Source of the DNA: Phenylobacterium sp. CCH9-H3 | Lineage (GTDB): Bacteria > Pseudomonadota > Alphaproteobacteria > Caulobacterales > Caulobacteraceae | Assembly: GCF_001557235.1 (NCBI RefSeq) | Contig: NZ_LSJI01000093.1 | Location: 1-64,000 of the forward strand | Direction: 5' to 3' | Length of the DNA: 64,000 bases | Shown: piece after piece, positions 16,499 to 24,915 of the stretch | How positions within the stretch are numbered: position 1 is the first letter of the stretch | Layout: every line of letters starts with the position of its first letter | Notes under the pieces: generated by a model | Told to the model about the DNA's origin: nothing | Databases searched by the model: none | What the model saw: the letters and a program-made list of their open reading frames with translations, nothing else | Made by a program: the position numbers and the translations under genes

Positions 16499-19042
16499 TT
16501 AGAACCGATACTGGAGCTCTATCCCGTACGTGCGCGGGAAGTTCGGCTTCACCGTGACTCGTTGAACGCCACTGGCCGAGGGGGCTCCGGTTCGGAAGTC
16601 CTGATAGGCCAACTCATCAAAGGCATTCTTGACGTAGCCAATTACTGTGTAGCGATCGTCGGAGTCCTTCCAAAGCGCCCGGAGGTCCACGACTTCGTTC
16701 GATGGTGAGCGGAAACCCGGCTGAGCAAAAACGACGGCCTGTTGCTCGTCTGTGAAGGTGTAGGTACCCCCAAGTGTGAGATCGCCCTTAGTGAACTCGA
16801 ACGTATAATTCAACCCAAGGTTAAGCTTGTTCTCCGGAGTCAGGGGGAGCCTGTTTCCGACGAGGGTCTGGGGCCGGCTGCCGTTCGGCAACACCACACC
16901 CGTAGGTCGCGCGCCCGCCTGTAGCGCCTTCGGGTCCGCTGTATCGACGAAACAGCAGCCGCTCTTGAGTTCGGTGTTGAGGTACGAATAGCTCGCGAAA
17001 ATCTGCAGATGATCGATGGGAACCCACTGGGCCTCCATTTCCAGGCCCCAACTCACAGCGTCCAGGTTCAAAAACTGACTGCCGGTTGAGCCGGTGGCCG
17101 GATTTAGAACTACGGTAAGCGGGGCCTGAAAACCCTTGTAGTCCGCGTAGAACAGCGCGGAGTTCAGCTGGAAACGTCGCCCCAGATTCTTCTTCAACCC
17201 GAGTTCATAGTTGTCGACGTATTCGGGATCGGCATAGGGGAACGGCGTTAGGCCATTGGACGCAAGCCAGCCGCCAGACTTGTAGCCGCGGCTGTAGCGG
17301 GCATAGGCGTTGGTGTCGGAGTCAGGTTGCCACTGCAGCCCTAAGGTCCCCGTCCAGGCGTCATAGTCTGCGGCCAAGTCACGAGTAAGGCCGCCGTTTG
17401 CCGAAGGGCGTAGATTTGCATAGAGCGGATTGGCCAAGCAAGACGCGATGGTCGGGCCGCCACAGACGACAAACGTAGTGAAATCCACCGCGATCCCTTG
17501 TCCGATGGCGGCTGGTATCCCTGCGGCGGCCAAGATGGTGGTGGTGGTGTTGGTACGCGACACGTAGCGAGCCGAGTCTGTACCCGACTTCTCGTCAACC
17601 GTGTACCGGAGGCCACCCGTAAGCGTGAGCGTATCGGTGATATCATAGTCGATCTGAACAAAGGCCGCATAGGAGTCGACCTCCAGCGCACCTTCTACGA
17701 AGAGGTAGTTCCCCTTCGGGTTCGGCGCCGCCGGAACTCCGGTCGCCAGACTGATCGGGTTCTGAACGGCCGGATCGTTGAGGACTCGCTGGCCCTGGGG
17801 TTGCGCGTAGGTTTGATGATACTGGTACAGACCGACGATCCAGCGCAGTGGCCCGTCCGTGTTCGATGACAGGTTGATCTCATTGGAGTACCATTTCTGG
17901 TCCTCGCGGTAGAAGAACCTCTGGTCTGGCGACACGCCCGTGGCGGTGTAGGCGCCGAAAGGCGTCGCGGTCGGCACGCTGAATAGGCCGGTGCGCGATG
18001 AACGATCCTCATCCCCAGCCGTGTCGTAGACATAGGATTGGTAGCCGGCCAGATACTTGAGGGTCATGCCGCCAAGATCCCAGGTGAGATCGAAGTGCAG
18101 TCGCTCATGATTGCTGAGCTTACCTTCACTCGTCTGGTTGGTGTTGATCTTGTAGGGGTCGGTCATCGCCGGATTAATTCCTGCGAAGCCGAAGGTCGGA
18201 TTGTAGTAGAGGCCAGCGTTGCCGAGGCCGGTCGGGGACGTGGTGTCGTAGCGGCTCGTGATCGACTCGTGGACGTTGCCAACGCCGAAGCTGTCATCCC
18301 AGTCGAACTTCGAATAGCGCAGGCGGGCCGTGATGTTCTCGCCGAGATCGGCTTCCAGCTGAGCCTCGACTATGTACCGTTTAACAGCGCTGGAATCGCC
18401 GGCAGGCCCGAGGTTCTCGAAGAAGCCTTCCTCTCGGCGTTCCAGAGAGCCGCCGAGGAGGAAGCGCAGGCCATCCGTGATCGGTCCTCGAACCAAGGCG
18501 TCGGTTCGCCAGGTGCCGTAGTTCCCAAGGACGGCGCGGACCTCACCATTGAAATCCTCTGTCGGACGTTTGGCGATGATGTTCAGCGCCCCGCCGATGG
18601 AATTGCGCCCGTACAGGGTGCCTTGCGGGCCGCGCAGAATCTCCGTGCGTTCGATAAACAGCGACGGCGTGCCGGCATCAAACATGGAGTTTGAGAAAAT
18701 GCCGTCCGAGTACAGCGCGACGGAAGGATCCGTGCCAATAGCATTGGTCAGGCGACCAAACCCCCGGATCGAGAGGCGGTCGTTGTTGGTATAGGTGACG
18801 CTCGGCGAAACGCGCGCCAAGTCCTCGACATTAGCTACCCCTAGCAGGTCGCGCCGTTCGCTTGTATAGGCCGTTACGGCCACAGGAACATCCTGAAGGC
18901 TCTGCTCACGTTTTTCAGCCGTCACCACCAGCTCTTCAATGGTGAAGCCGGTGTCTTGCGCCCAACTAGGCGAGGCCGCAGCCAGAGCCAGCGCGGATGC
19001 GCTGCATGCGAAGGCGAGTCGCAGATTTACGTAGTTTTTCAT
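16499..19042 (-). CDS. TonB-dependent receptor divergent from a MarR gene
   Basis: 847 residues. ATG 19042 is chosen because GGGAGG lies 4 bases upstream and it directly opens a signal peptide (LAFACSASALALAAASPSWAQ). The plug carries IEELVVTAEKREQSLQDVP, LSIRGFGR and RTEILRGPQGTLYGRNSIGG, typical of the FyuA/pesticin-type and sphingomonad 'catabolic' receptors. The barrel ends in the aromatic residue of RTYGIELQYRF. Base composition is slightly lower in GC than the following loci. No catabolic gene is adjacent, so the substrate is open. The divergent MarR protein is the likely regulator. Confidence 0.92.
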   Translation of the reverse strand: MKNYVNLRLAFACSASALALAAASPSWAQDTGFTIEELVVTAEKREQSLQDVPVAVTAYTSERRDLLGVANVEDLARVSPSVTYTNNDRLSIRGFGRLTNAIGTDPSVALYSDGIFSNSMFDAGTPSLFIERTEILRGPQGTLYGRNSIGGALNIIAKRPTEDFNGEVRAVLGNYGTWRTDALVRGPITDGLRFLLGGSLERREEGFFENLGPAGDSSAVKRYIVEAQLEADLGENITARLRYSKFDWDDSFGVGNVHESITSRYDTTSPTGLGNAGLYYNPTFGFAGINPAMTDPYKINTNQTSEGKLSNHERLHFDLTWDLGGMTLKYLAGYQSYVYDTAGDEDRSSRTGLFSVPTATPFGAYTATGVSPDQRFFYREDQKWYSNEINLSSNTDGPLRWIVGLYQYHQTYAQPQGQRVLNDPAVQNPISLATGVPAAPNPKGNYLFVEGALEVDSYAAFVQIDYDITDTLTLTGGLRYTVDEKSGTDSARYVSRTNTTTTILAAAGIPAAIGQGIAVDFTTFVVCGGPTIASCLANPLYANLRPSANGGLTRDLAADYDAWTGTLGLQWQPDSDTNAYARYSRGYKSGGWLASNGLTPFPYADPEYVDNYELGLKKNLGRRFQLNSALFYADYKGFQAPLTVVLNPATGSTGSQFLNLDAVSWGLEMEAQWVPIDHLQIFASYSYLNTELKSGCCFVDTADPKALQAGARPTGVVLPNGSRPQTLVGNRLPLTPENKLNLGLNYTFEFTKGDLTLGGTYTFTDEQQAVVFAQPGFRSPSNEVVDLRALWKDSDDRYTVIGYVKNAFDELAYQDFRTGAPSASGVQRVTVKPNFPRTYGIELQYRF

Positions 19043-19585
19043 GTTCCCTCCCAGTCCGCTAGGCGTTTTTGCCTCTATGCTGACGGTAATGGAGATTACT
19101 ATAATGTCATTGACGATGGCAAACGGTCCCCGCGCCCGGCCTCTGACTGGCGGTCGCTTGTAGACTCGCGCGAGCACTTCGTTTGCTCGCGGCCAGTCGA
19201 GATGGCTACAGGCCGCCTGAGTATTGGGTGCCTTGGCGCAGCTACCGCCTTCGTCGCCGCGCGCTTTGTCTTGCATCGCCGGCGGCGGTGTTATCTTGGG
19301 GGGCCTCTCGGGGCATGCGGCGAGCCGCCAGGCCGCTCGTGACCACACGGTCGAACGCACGGCGTTTGCAAAGACGCGGGAAGACGCCCCCGAGTCGGCT
19401 CGTCTGCCGCCTCTCGGCCTGGGAGGCCCTAACGCGAGCCACAAATCCGAGGACGGTCAGAGTGCTCGACAGGTTGCGCAAAGGTCGTCACATGACAGGA
19501 ACCGTTGTTCACATCGCCTGGAATTGGCCCGGCCACGATTCCAGCCTTAAATATTACTGATAGAGTCATGGAGTTGTAGCCGACG
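19043..19585. promoter_or_regulatory. Divergent promoter region TBDR / marR with a repeated box
   Basis: 543 bases without a supported gene. Near each gene start lies a related element in the same orientation: ATTACTATAATGTCAT (19095-19110) and ATTACTGATAGAGTCAT (19553-19569). They could be binding sites of the MarR protein or shared promoter elements. The middle part shows nothing recognisable. Confidence 0.35.
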
Positions 19586-20071
19586 ATGCCCGGAGAATCT
19601 AACGAGCTCCTCTCACAGGATGAGTTGGACAGCGGTTTGAGCCCTATGGGCGGAGGCTACCTCCTGGCCGATGTCACCCGCCTGATGCGAGCGGCTTTTG
19701 ATGACAAGATGCAGGAACTCGGCCTGACCGCGTCCACTTGGCGGGTTCTGATCTACCTGCACCGTAGCGACGGCGTCTCTCAGGCGGCTTTGGCCCGGCA
19801 GCTTGAGGTCAGCCGGGCCTCGCTTGGGCAAATGATTGATCGATTGGAGCAAAGTGGGCACGTAATGCGCGCTGAACATTCAGAAGATCGGCGCGTCTGG
19901 TGCGTCCATCTCACCGCAAAGGCGTTAGCCATGATGCCCGATGTGGAGAGCAAGGCCAAGAGTTTGCACGCTTTGAGTTTTGGAAAGCTCGCCCCGAAGG
20001 ACTACAAGAAACTCCTGAAGATACTCTTAGAGCTCCGCGATATCCTGGTGACGAATGAAAGCGCCGCTTGA
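19586..20071 (+). CDS. MarR family transcriptional regulator
   Basis: 161 residues with a central winged helix: QAALARQLEVSRASLGQMIDRLEQSGHVMRAE followed by the wing HSEDRRVWCVHLT. MarR proteins form dimers and usually repress a divergent gene until a small, often phenolic, ligand binds. The start ATG has no strong ribosome binding site. It is divergent from the TBDR gene and followed by a strong hairpin. Confidence 0.88.
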   Translation: MPGESNELLSQDELDSGLSPMGGGYLLADVTRLMRAAFDDKMQELGLTASTWRVLIYLHRSDGVSQAALARQLEVSRASLGQMIDRLEQSGHVMRAEHSEDRRVWCVHLTAKALAMMPDVESKAKSLHALSFGKLAPKDYKKLLKILLELRDILVTNESAA

Positions 20072-20403
20072 GGTCGCTCGAAGGTCGCGGATAGGCCATC
20101 GCGCATCTGCCATGAAAAGAGGCGGCGCGGCCGGTCGTCCGCGCCGCCTAAGCTTCCCTTGGCCCCGGGAGGTAGGTCGGGGCAGCGGGGCAAGATGGGG
20201 TCACAGTGCGCATTCTCTCGGGCGAAAATCCGAATACCGGGCGAGCCTCATCGATCGACATTCTATACGCGGCCTTATCGTAAGCTACAATATGATAAAT
20301 GACCTCGCGATGAGCATCGGCGATGAGGGCTATGGTCGGCCGTATTGAAATGGCCAAGCGCGGCGGGGTGCCTGGTGCGGTGAGGGCGCGGGTCGCTCCG
20401 AGG
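20072..20403. other. Intergenic region between convergent MarR and XRE genes
   Basis: 332 bases. Apart from the strong hairpin at 20121-20148 it holds an AT-richer stretch (20255-20310) and no open frame with protein-like features. Confidence 0.5.
20121..20148. terminator. Bidirectional terminator-like hairpin
   Basis: GGCGGCGCGG and CCGCGCCGCC form a perfect 10-bp stem around CCGGTCGT. On the minus strand it is followed by TCTTTT, on the plus strand by TAAGCTTCCCTT. It lies between the convergent MarR and XRE genes and could serve both. Confidence 0.6.
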
Positions 20404-20889
20404 TCAGTCGTCTGCCGTTGGTGGTTCTTCCGGCCGCGGGTCGAGGCGTTCCGGCGATAGGGCGTCGCGAAGGGCGACGCGGTGACGCGCTTCGGCGGCG
20501 AGCTGTTCGAAGGCCAGATTGAAGGCGGCGACGCACGAGCTGGCGTCCAGCTGCGCCATGTCATCGCCCACCGTCTGGTCGAACTCCTGCAGCGCGATCA
20601 AGAAGGCGGTGGTGAGCTTGTTGCCGGAGGTCCTGAGGGCGAAGGCGGGGGATCTGATCAGGGCGGCGACGACGAGGCCGTAGGCGTCGGCGTCCGTGAA
20701 CTCGGCGAAGGCCTTCAGACGCTCGAACTTGAGCGGGCCGACGCCGGCCTCCAGATATTCGTACGACCGCTTGCCGATGCCCATGGCGGCGGCCACCTCG
20801 GCGGTCCTGAACCGGCGGGCGCGCCGGATGAGGCGCAGCGCCATGGACAGCAGGTGCTCGATGGTCGAGGCAGAAGTCGGACGGGCCAT
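20404..20889 (-). CDS. XRE-type helix-turn-helix regulator
   Basis: 161 residues from ATG 20889; a longer form is open upstream and the start is not certain. The N-terminal part reads RFRTAEVAAAMGIGKRSYEYLEAGVGPLKFERL, a classical XRE/Cro-type helix-turn-helix. The C-terminal half is helical and unrecognised, with an acidic, proline-rich tail. It is divergent from the GntR gene that precedes the lasso peptide locus. Its role in that locus is inferred from position only. Confidence 0.7.
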   Translation of the reverse strand: MARPTSASTIEHLLSMALRLIRRARRFRTAEVAAAMGIGKRSYEYLEAGVGPLKFERLKAFAEFTDADAYGLVVAALIRSPAFALRTSGNKLTTAFLIALQEFDQTVGDDMAQLDASSCVAAFNLAFEQLAAEARHRVALRDALSPERLDPRPEEPPTADD

Positions 20890-21178
20890 GGCCTCGACGC
20901 GCTGGGGTAGCAACTCGGAGACGATGCAACCTCGCCTCCTTCGCCTCCACAATCAATATGCAAACAGTCGCCTGAGAAACAGATCGGGCGCCTGGTGTGT
21001 CCAGAGAACAAAATCGGCCTGATATTCCAGCGGCGGCGACTTCGAAAATAGAGAATGCGCAAGAAGTTTGCGCGGTTCGCGCAGACATTCGGCGCGTATA
21101 GAAGTGTGTAGTGGGGAGGCTAACGAATATTTTCATCGAGTCGTTCGAATTCTATTGTTGAACTTCGCTCTTCGAAGA

Positions 21179-21889
21179 ATGGTGGATGCGTATTTGACGC
21201 TTAGGCCGCCGCGTTGGGAGGCGATATTGATTCGAGAGCGGGACCCATTCGGACGAGCGCTGGCGACCCTGAGGGTCCGCTTGCGCGCCGGCGCCTATGG
21301 TCAGGGTCAGCCGCTCGCCATCGTCGAACTGGCTCGAGAACTCGATCTCAGCCCGACGCCGGTGCGCGAAGCGCTGTCGCGACTGGCGGGGCAGGGGCTG
21401 GTGGAGGACCGGCGAGGCCGCGGCTATTTTAGTCCGAGGCTCGAGGCGCTCGACCTGGCGGAGCTCTATGACCTGAGCGCGGTGCATGTGCGCCTTGCGC
21501 TGCAGGGGCTGGACGCGGTCGGACGCCGGCGAAGGTCGCCCGACACGGTCTCCGCGCGGACCGTGCTGGAGACCCTCGGCGAGGACGCGGCCTCGCCGGA
21601 CGCCTTGGCGGGGGTCTACGAGACCCTCCTCGAACACATCGTTCTGGTTGCCGGCAACCGAACCTTGCTGGTCCAGCACCGGATCACTTCCGATCGCCTT
21701 GGCCCCGCCCGCCGCGTCGAGCCCTTGGTCCTGGGCGACGTCCGCGCCGAACTGGCGGAGCTTGCGGATCGCTTCGACGCGGCCGATTGGCGCGGGGTGG
21801 ACGTGGCGGCTCAAGCCGCCCTGGCCCGGCGACGCGAGGCCTCGGCCGAGATCGCCGCCGTGCTTCGCGAGCGCTATTTAAGTATATGA
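21179..21889 (+). CDS. GntR family regulator (FCD type) next to the lasso locus
   Basis: 236 residues from ATG 21179; an in-frame upstream extension exists but has poor protein character. The winged helix is GRALATLRVRLRAGAYGQG...LARELDLSPTPVREALSRLAGQGLVEDRRGRGYF. An all-helical FCD-like C-terminal domain follows. GntR regulators are frequent neighbours of lasso peptide genes in Caulobacterales and sphingomonads (from memory). It ends 92 bases before the precursor gene and probably controls its AT-rich promoter. Confidence 0.8.
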   Translation: MVDAYLTLRPPRWEAILIRERDPFGRALATLRVRLRAGAYGQGQPLAIVELARELDLSPTPVREALSRLAGQGLVEDRRGRGYFSPRLEALDLAELYDLSAVHVRLALQGLDAVGRRRRSPDTVSARTVLETLGEDAASPDALAGVYETLLEHIVLVAGNRTLLVQHRITSDRLGPARRVEPLVLGDVRAELAELADRFDAADWRGVDVAAQAALARRREASAEIAAVLRERYLSI

Positions 21890-21930
21890 AATATATATCG
21901 AATATAGTTTGAATCTCTTTGCGCCGGCGC
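21883..21930 (+). promoter_or_regulatory. AT-rich promoter region of the lasso precursor gene
   Basis: A stretch rich in A and T (TATATGAAATATATATCG and ATATAGTTTG) stands out from the surrounding GC-rich DNA. It begins inside the 3' end of the GntR gene, about 55-100 bases upstream of the precursor ATG. It is a plausible promoter and regulator-binding region. No exact hexamers are claimed. Confidence 0.4.
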
Positions 21931-21981
21931 GCTCCATCGACAGGCCGCGATCCGCGGCAGTTGCAATGCAAGGAGATGGAA

Positions 21982-22095
21982 ATGTCCAAGACCCGCACGT
22001 TCAAGGTGATCCGCATGGGCGCCGCCCGCCGCCTCACCAAGGGCATCGAAGGCGTCGGCCTGGAGCTGGCGACGTTCAAGCGGGAGGAAGGCTGA
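21982..22095 (+). CDS. Lasso peptide precursor (A protein)
   Basis: 37 codons, preceded by AAGGAG with 6-base spacing. The leader of 20 residues ends RRLTK, with the Thr at position -2 that lasso maturation enzymes require. The predicted core is GIEGVGLELATFKREEG: Gly1 can form an isopeptide bond with Glu8, giving an 8-residue ring and a 9-residue tail. Glu3 is too close to close a lasso ring. Described Caulobacter lasso peptides of the caulosegnin type also use Glu8 and end in Gly (from memory). Bulky tail residues that could lock the thread are Phe12, Lys13 and Arg14. B and C protein genes follow directly, which makes the call firm despite the small size. Topology and activity are predictions. 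Confidence 0.88.
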   Translation: MSKTRTFKVIRMGAARRLTKGIEGVGLELATFKREEG

Positions 22096-22102
22096 CCTCC
22101 CC

Positions 22103-22140
22103 GCGGCGCCGGCTCGCGCCGGCGCCGCCCCTCCAGGGGC
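22103..22140 (+). promoter_or_regulatory. Strong double hairpin between precursor and B genes
   Basis: GCGGCGCCGGC and GCCGGCGCCGC form a perfect 11-bp stem with a 4-base loop (22103-22128), starting 7 bases after the precursor stop. A second hairpin, GCCCCT-CC-AGGGGC (22127-22140), follows. There is no T-run. Such a structure can stabilise the precursor mRNA or reduce read-through into the enzyme genes. Confidence 0.6.
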
Positions 22141-22182
22141 GGCCCTGAGGTCGCCCAGTGACCGCTCAAGCCAAGGCGAAAC

Positions 22183-22830
22183 ATGCTCGTCCATTTGGGT
22201 CCGGACATTCACCTGGTGGCGGTCGGTGCGGACCTGGTGGTCCTGAACATCGCGGCCGACGCCTATTTCTGCCTGCCAGACGCCGCCTGCGCGGTCGCGC
22301 CCAGCCGGGGGTACGGGTTTGAGATCGATGGAGACTTGGCCGAGGCCTTCGCCGCGGCCGGCTTCCTCGCCGGCCCCGATGACCCGCGACGTCAGCCCCT
22401 GAACCTGCCCCCGGCGTCCCGCTTCGACCTCTGCGGCCATGTCGCCGCGCCCCGCGGGTCCGACATGGGGCGGATGGCGCGCGCCTTCGGGAGCATGGTG
22501 CGCCTCTACTATGGCGCGCCCCTCAAACACCTGGTCGCCACGGCGGCGTGGGCCCGGCCCCGCCGCGCGCGCGAAGGCGACCTGGACGTGTTGGCGGATC
22601 GCGCGGCGCGGTTCGATCAGCTGCTGCCCTGGGTCCCCTTCCAGGGCGAGTGCCTGTTCCGCGCCTTCATGCTGCTACGCTTCCTGCGGCTGGGCGGCCA
22701 GGATGCAACCTGGGTGTTCGGGGTCCGCACCTGGCCGTTTCAGGCCCATTGCTGGCTACAATCGGGATCGACCGTACTGGACGACGCCGTGGAGCGGGTG
22801 CGCCCGTTCACGCCGATCTTCGCGGTCTAG
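22183..22830 (+). CDS. Lasso peptide B protein (leader-binding domain fused to leader peptidase)
   Basis: 215 residues. Residues 1-80 match the PqqD-like recognition domain that binds the leader (HLVAVGADLVVLNIAADAYF). Residues 85-215 are the transglutaminase-like cysteine protease domain, with Cys157 in PFQGECLFRAFMLLRFLR, His189 in WPFQAHCWLQ and Asp200/201 in VLDDAVERV. In Proteobacteria these two parts are fused, as here. The enzyme cleaves the leader after Lys20 of the precursor. All catalytic residues are present. AAGGCGA precedes the ATG. The cyclase gene starts 5 bases downstream. Confidence 0.9.
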   Translation: MLVHLGPDIHLVAVGADLVVLNIAADAYFCLPDAACAVAPSRGYGFEIDGDLAEAFAAAGFLAGPDDPRRQPLNLPPASRFDLCGHVAAPRGSDMGRMARAFGSMVRLYYGAPLKHLVATAAWARPRRAREGDLDVLADRAARFDQLLPWVPFQGECLFRAFMLLRFLRLGGQDATWVFGVRTWPFQAHCWLQSGSTVLDDAVERVRPFTPIFAV

Positions 22831-22835
22831 GCGCG

Positions 22836-24782
22836 ATGGGAGACTACCTCGCCTTGGCCTGGCGGGCCGAAAATCTCCTGGCCCGGACCCGCGTGGCGCA
22901 GCTGAAGCGGCGGGCCACGGCCGCCGGCGCCTACCGGGTCGTCGCCGACGAGGCGCAGTTCCTGCTGCTGGTCTGCGCCTGCCTCGCCCCGCCCGTTCGG
23001 CGGATCGGCCGGGACGGCTGGGTGGTCGGCGACCTGTTCGGCCGCGCCGGCTTCGAGCCAGCCCCGGACGTGCTCAAAGTCTGCGAGGCGGGTGGAGGAG
23101 CGCAGGCCAGGCGGCTGATCGCGCGCTATTGGGGGCGCTACGTGGCGCTGTGGCCGGACGGCGACACGCTCTCGGCCTTGCGCGATCCCTCCGGCGCGGT
23201 CGAGGCCTTGAGGTGGCGAATCGACGGCGTGACACTTGTGGCGTCGGACCTGCCGCCCGCGGATCTCCTCGGCCCCTTGGCGTGGCGGGCCGAAATCTGC
23301 TGGCCGGTCGTGGCGGGGTTTCTGTCGTCGTCCTCGGGCGCGGCCGCCGCGGAGCTTGGGCTGTCGGGTGTCGAAGCGGCCCTGCCCGGGGCGAGGCTGG
23401 GGTCCCGCAGCGTGACTGCGGGCGGAGAGCTCCTCTGGACCCCGGCCGCCTGCGCCCGCGCCGAGGCCTCGGACCCGGCCGTCCTGGTGGCGGCGGTGGA
23501 TGGCGCCGCGCGCGCCTTCGCCGCCGGCGACCCGGGCGTGATCGCGGAGATCTCCGGCGGGCTGGACTCGGCCATCGTCGCCTCGGCGCTGCGCCGCGGG
23601 CCCGCCCTGGAGGTGAAGGCCTGGACGAACTTCTATGCCCGCGATCCGGAAGCCGACGAGCGGGACTTCGCGCGCGCCGTGGCCCAGCGCCTTGGGGTCG
23701 GTCTGACCGAGATCCTGAAGCCCGACCAGACCCTGACCTGCGAGGCGCTGGAGGGAATGCCCACGGGGCTGCGGCCCAGCGTCAACGGCCTGGATCGGCA
23801 GTATGACGCCGATGTCGTGCGCCTCGCCCGCGAGCATGGTGCGTGTCGCGTCCTCACCGGACAGGGGGGTGACGCGGTGTTCTTCCAGAGGGTCACGGCG
23901 CTCGCCGCGGCCGATCTGCGGGGTCGAGGCCTTGGCGCGGCGCAATGGGCCGGGGTCCTGGCCGCCATGGCGCGTAGCACGCGGCGCTCGGTCTGGTCGG
24001 TCGGCCGGGAGGCCTTATGGGGGCGCCTGGCGGGCGTGCGCCCCAAGCCCGCCGTCGCGCCGTTCGTGTCGGCCGATGCGCGCCGTCTGGCGCGCCGGCT
24101 TGGCCCCCATCCCTGGCTTGCGCGCGGCCAGGCCGTCGCGCCCGCCAAGGCCCTGCAGATCGAGGCGCTGATCTATGCCTCCGGCGCCTATGGCGCGTCG
24201 GAGCGCGGGCGGCGGATCGACCTCGTGCATCCGCTCTTGTCACAGCCGGTGATCGAAGCCTGCCTGGCGATCCCGGTGGCGGACCTGACCTGGGGCGGGC
24301 GGGTCATGGGGATCTGCGGCGGCTACCAGATTCTGGGCGCCCGGATTGCCGACCCCGAGGGCGTAGAGGGGCCATCCGGGTCGGCGGCGGGCCTGGGCCT
24401 CCTGGACATCGAGACGGTGCTGGCCGGCGACAAGGTGCTGCGCCCCGTCTCCGGCGAGCTTCACGGCGGCGCCGCGTTCCGGGGCTACGAGATGCACATC
24501 GGCCGCACGCACGGCCAGGGCCTGACGAGGCCCATGCTGACCTTCGCGGATGGCTCGCAGGGCGGCGCGGTCTCGCCCGACGGCCGGATCTCCGGCTGCT
24601 ACGTCCATGGCCTGTTCGCCGACCGCAGCGCCCGCGCGGCCATCCTGGCCGGCCTGGGGGCCGCCGCCCGGGCGGGCGACCACGCCGTCGCCGTGGACAC
24701 GGCGCTGGACGAGATCGCCGCTGAGCTCGAGGGCGCGCTCGATATCGCCCGCCTCGCGCGACTGGCTGGCCTCCCGGCCTGA
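22836..24782 (+). CDS. Chimeric lasso cyclase (C protein) fused in frame to a CobQ C-terminal fragment
   Basis: 648 residues. Residues 1 to about 488 are an asparagine-synthetase-like lasso cyclase: a degenerate glutaminase-like N-terminus, then the ATP-binding loop SGGLDS near residue 240 and GQGGDAVFFQ near 343. It proceeds to PLLSQPVIEACLAIPVADLT and then GGR. From there the reading frame becomes the second half of the cobyric acid synthase amidotransferase domain: VMGICGGYQILGARIADPEG (with its catalytic Cys), YEMHIGRTH and YVHGLF (catalytic His). It ends in a typical CobQ C-terminus. The cyclase's usual last ~100 residues (region after GGRDR) are missing, as are the first ~300 residues of CobQ. 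It is probably a deletion fusion, and loss of cyclase activity is likely but not certain. Confidence 0.85.
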   Translation: MGDYLALAWRAENLLARTRVAQLKRRATAAGAYRVVADEAQFLLLVCACLAPPVRRIGRDGWVVGDLFGRAGFEPAPDVLKVCEAGGGAQARRLIARYWGRYVALWPDGDTLSALRDPSGAVEALRWRIDGVTLVASDLPPADLLGPLAWRAEICWPVVAGFLSSSSGAAAAELGLSGVEAALPGARLGSRSVTAGGELLWTPAACARAEASDPAVLVAAVDGAARAFAAGDPGVIAEISGGLDSAIVASALRRGPALEVKAWTNFYARDPEADERDFARAVAQRLGVGLTEILKPDQTLTCEALEGMPTGLRPSVNGLDRQYDADVVRLAREHGACRVLTGQGGDAVFFQRVTALAAADLRGRGLGAAQWAGVLAAMARSTRRSVWSVGREALWGRLAGVRPKPAVAPFVSADARRLARRLGPHPWLARGQAVAPAKALQIEALIYASGAYGASERGRRIDLVHPLLSQPVIEACLAIPVADLTWGGRVMGICGGYQILGARIADPEGVEGPSGSAAGLGLLDIETVLAGDKVLRPVSGELHGGAAFRGYEMHIGRTHGQGLTRPMLTFADGSQGGAVSPDGRISGCYVHGLFADRSARAAILAGLGAAARAGDHAVAVDTALDEIAAELEGALDIARLARLAGLPA

Positions 24783-24820
24783 CAGACAAGCCCGAGGTTG
24801 ACCAGGCGGGTATACCAAAT

Positions 24821-24875
24821 TGAGAAATCCTCAGTCGTCGTCATTTTGCGGGTGAGACTGTCTTTGGCCTGTCAT
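24821..24875 (+). promoter_or_regulatory. Pho-box-like sites upstream of the phn operon
   Basis: CTGTCTT-TGGC-CTGTCAT (24858-24875) is two 7-base half-sites with a 4-base spacer, the exact geometry of the PhoB box. Just upstream, 24821-24844 carries TGAGAAATCCTCA and TCGTCAT, similar to the elements before the phospholipase and TBDR genes. The ribosome binding site and start of the first gene lie about 40 bases downstream. Confidence 0.7.
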
Positions 24876-24915
24876 CAGGATGGGGCAATGCCTTCGGCGT
24901 ACCGGAGGACCCCTC

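Noticed and set aside
20055..20348. 97-codon open frame between MarR and XRE genes
   Set aside because: It runs through the strong hairpin at 20121-20148 and has no domain or conserved-looking composition.
22548..22835. N-terminal extension of the lasso cyclase frame into the B gene
   Set aside because: The extension is out of frame with B and Arg/Pro-rich. ATG 22836 starts 5 bases after the B stop.
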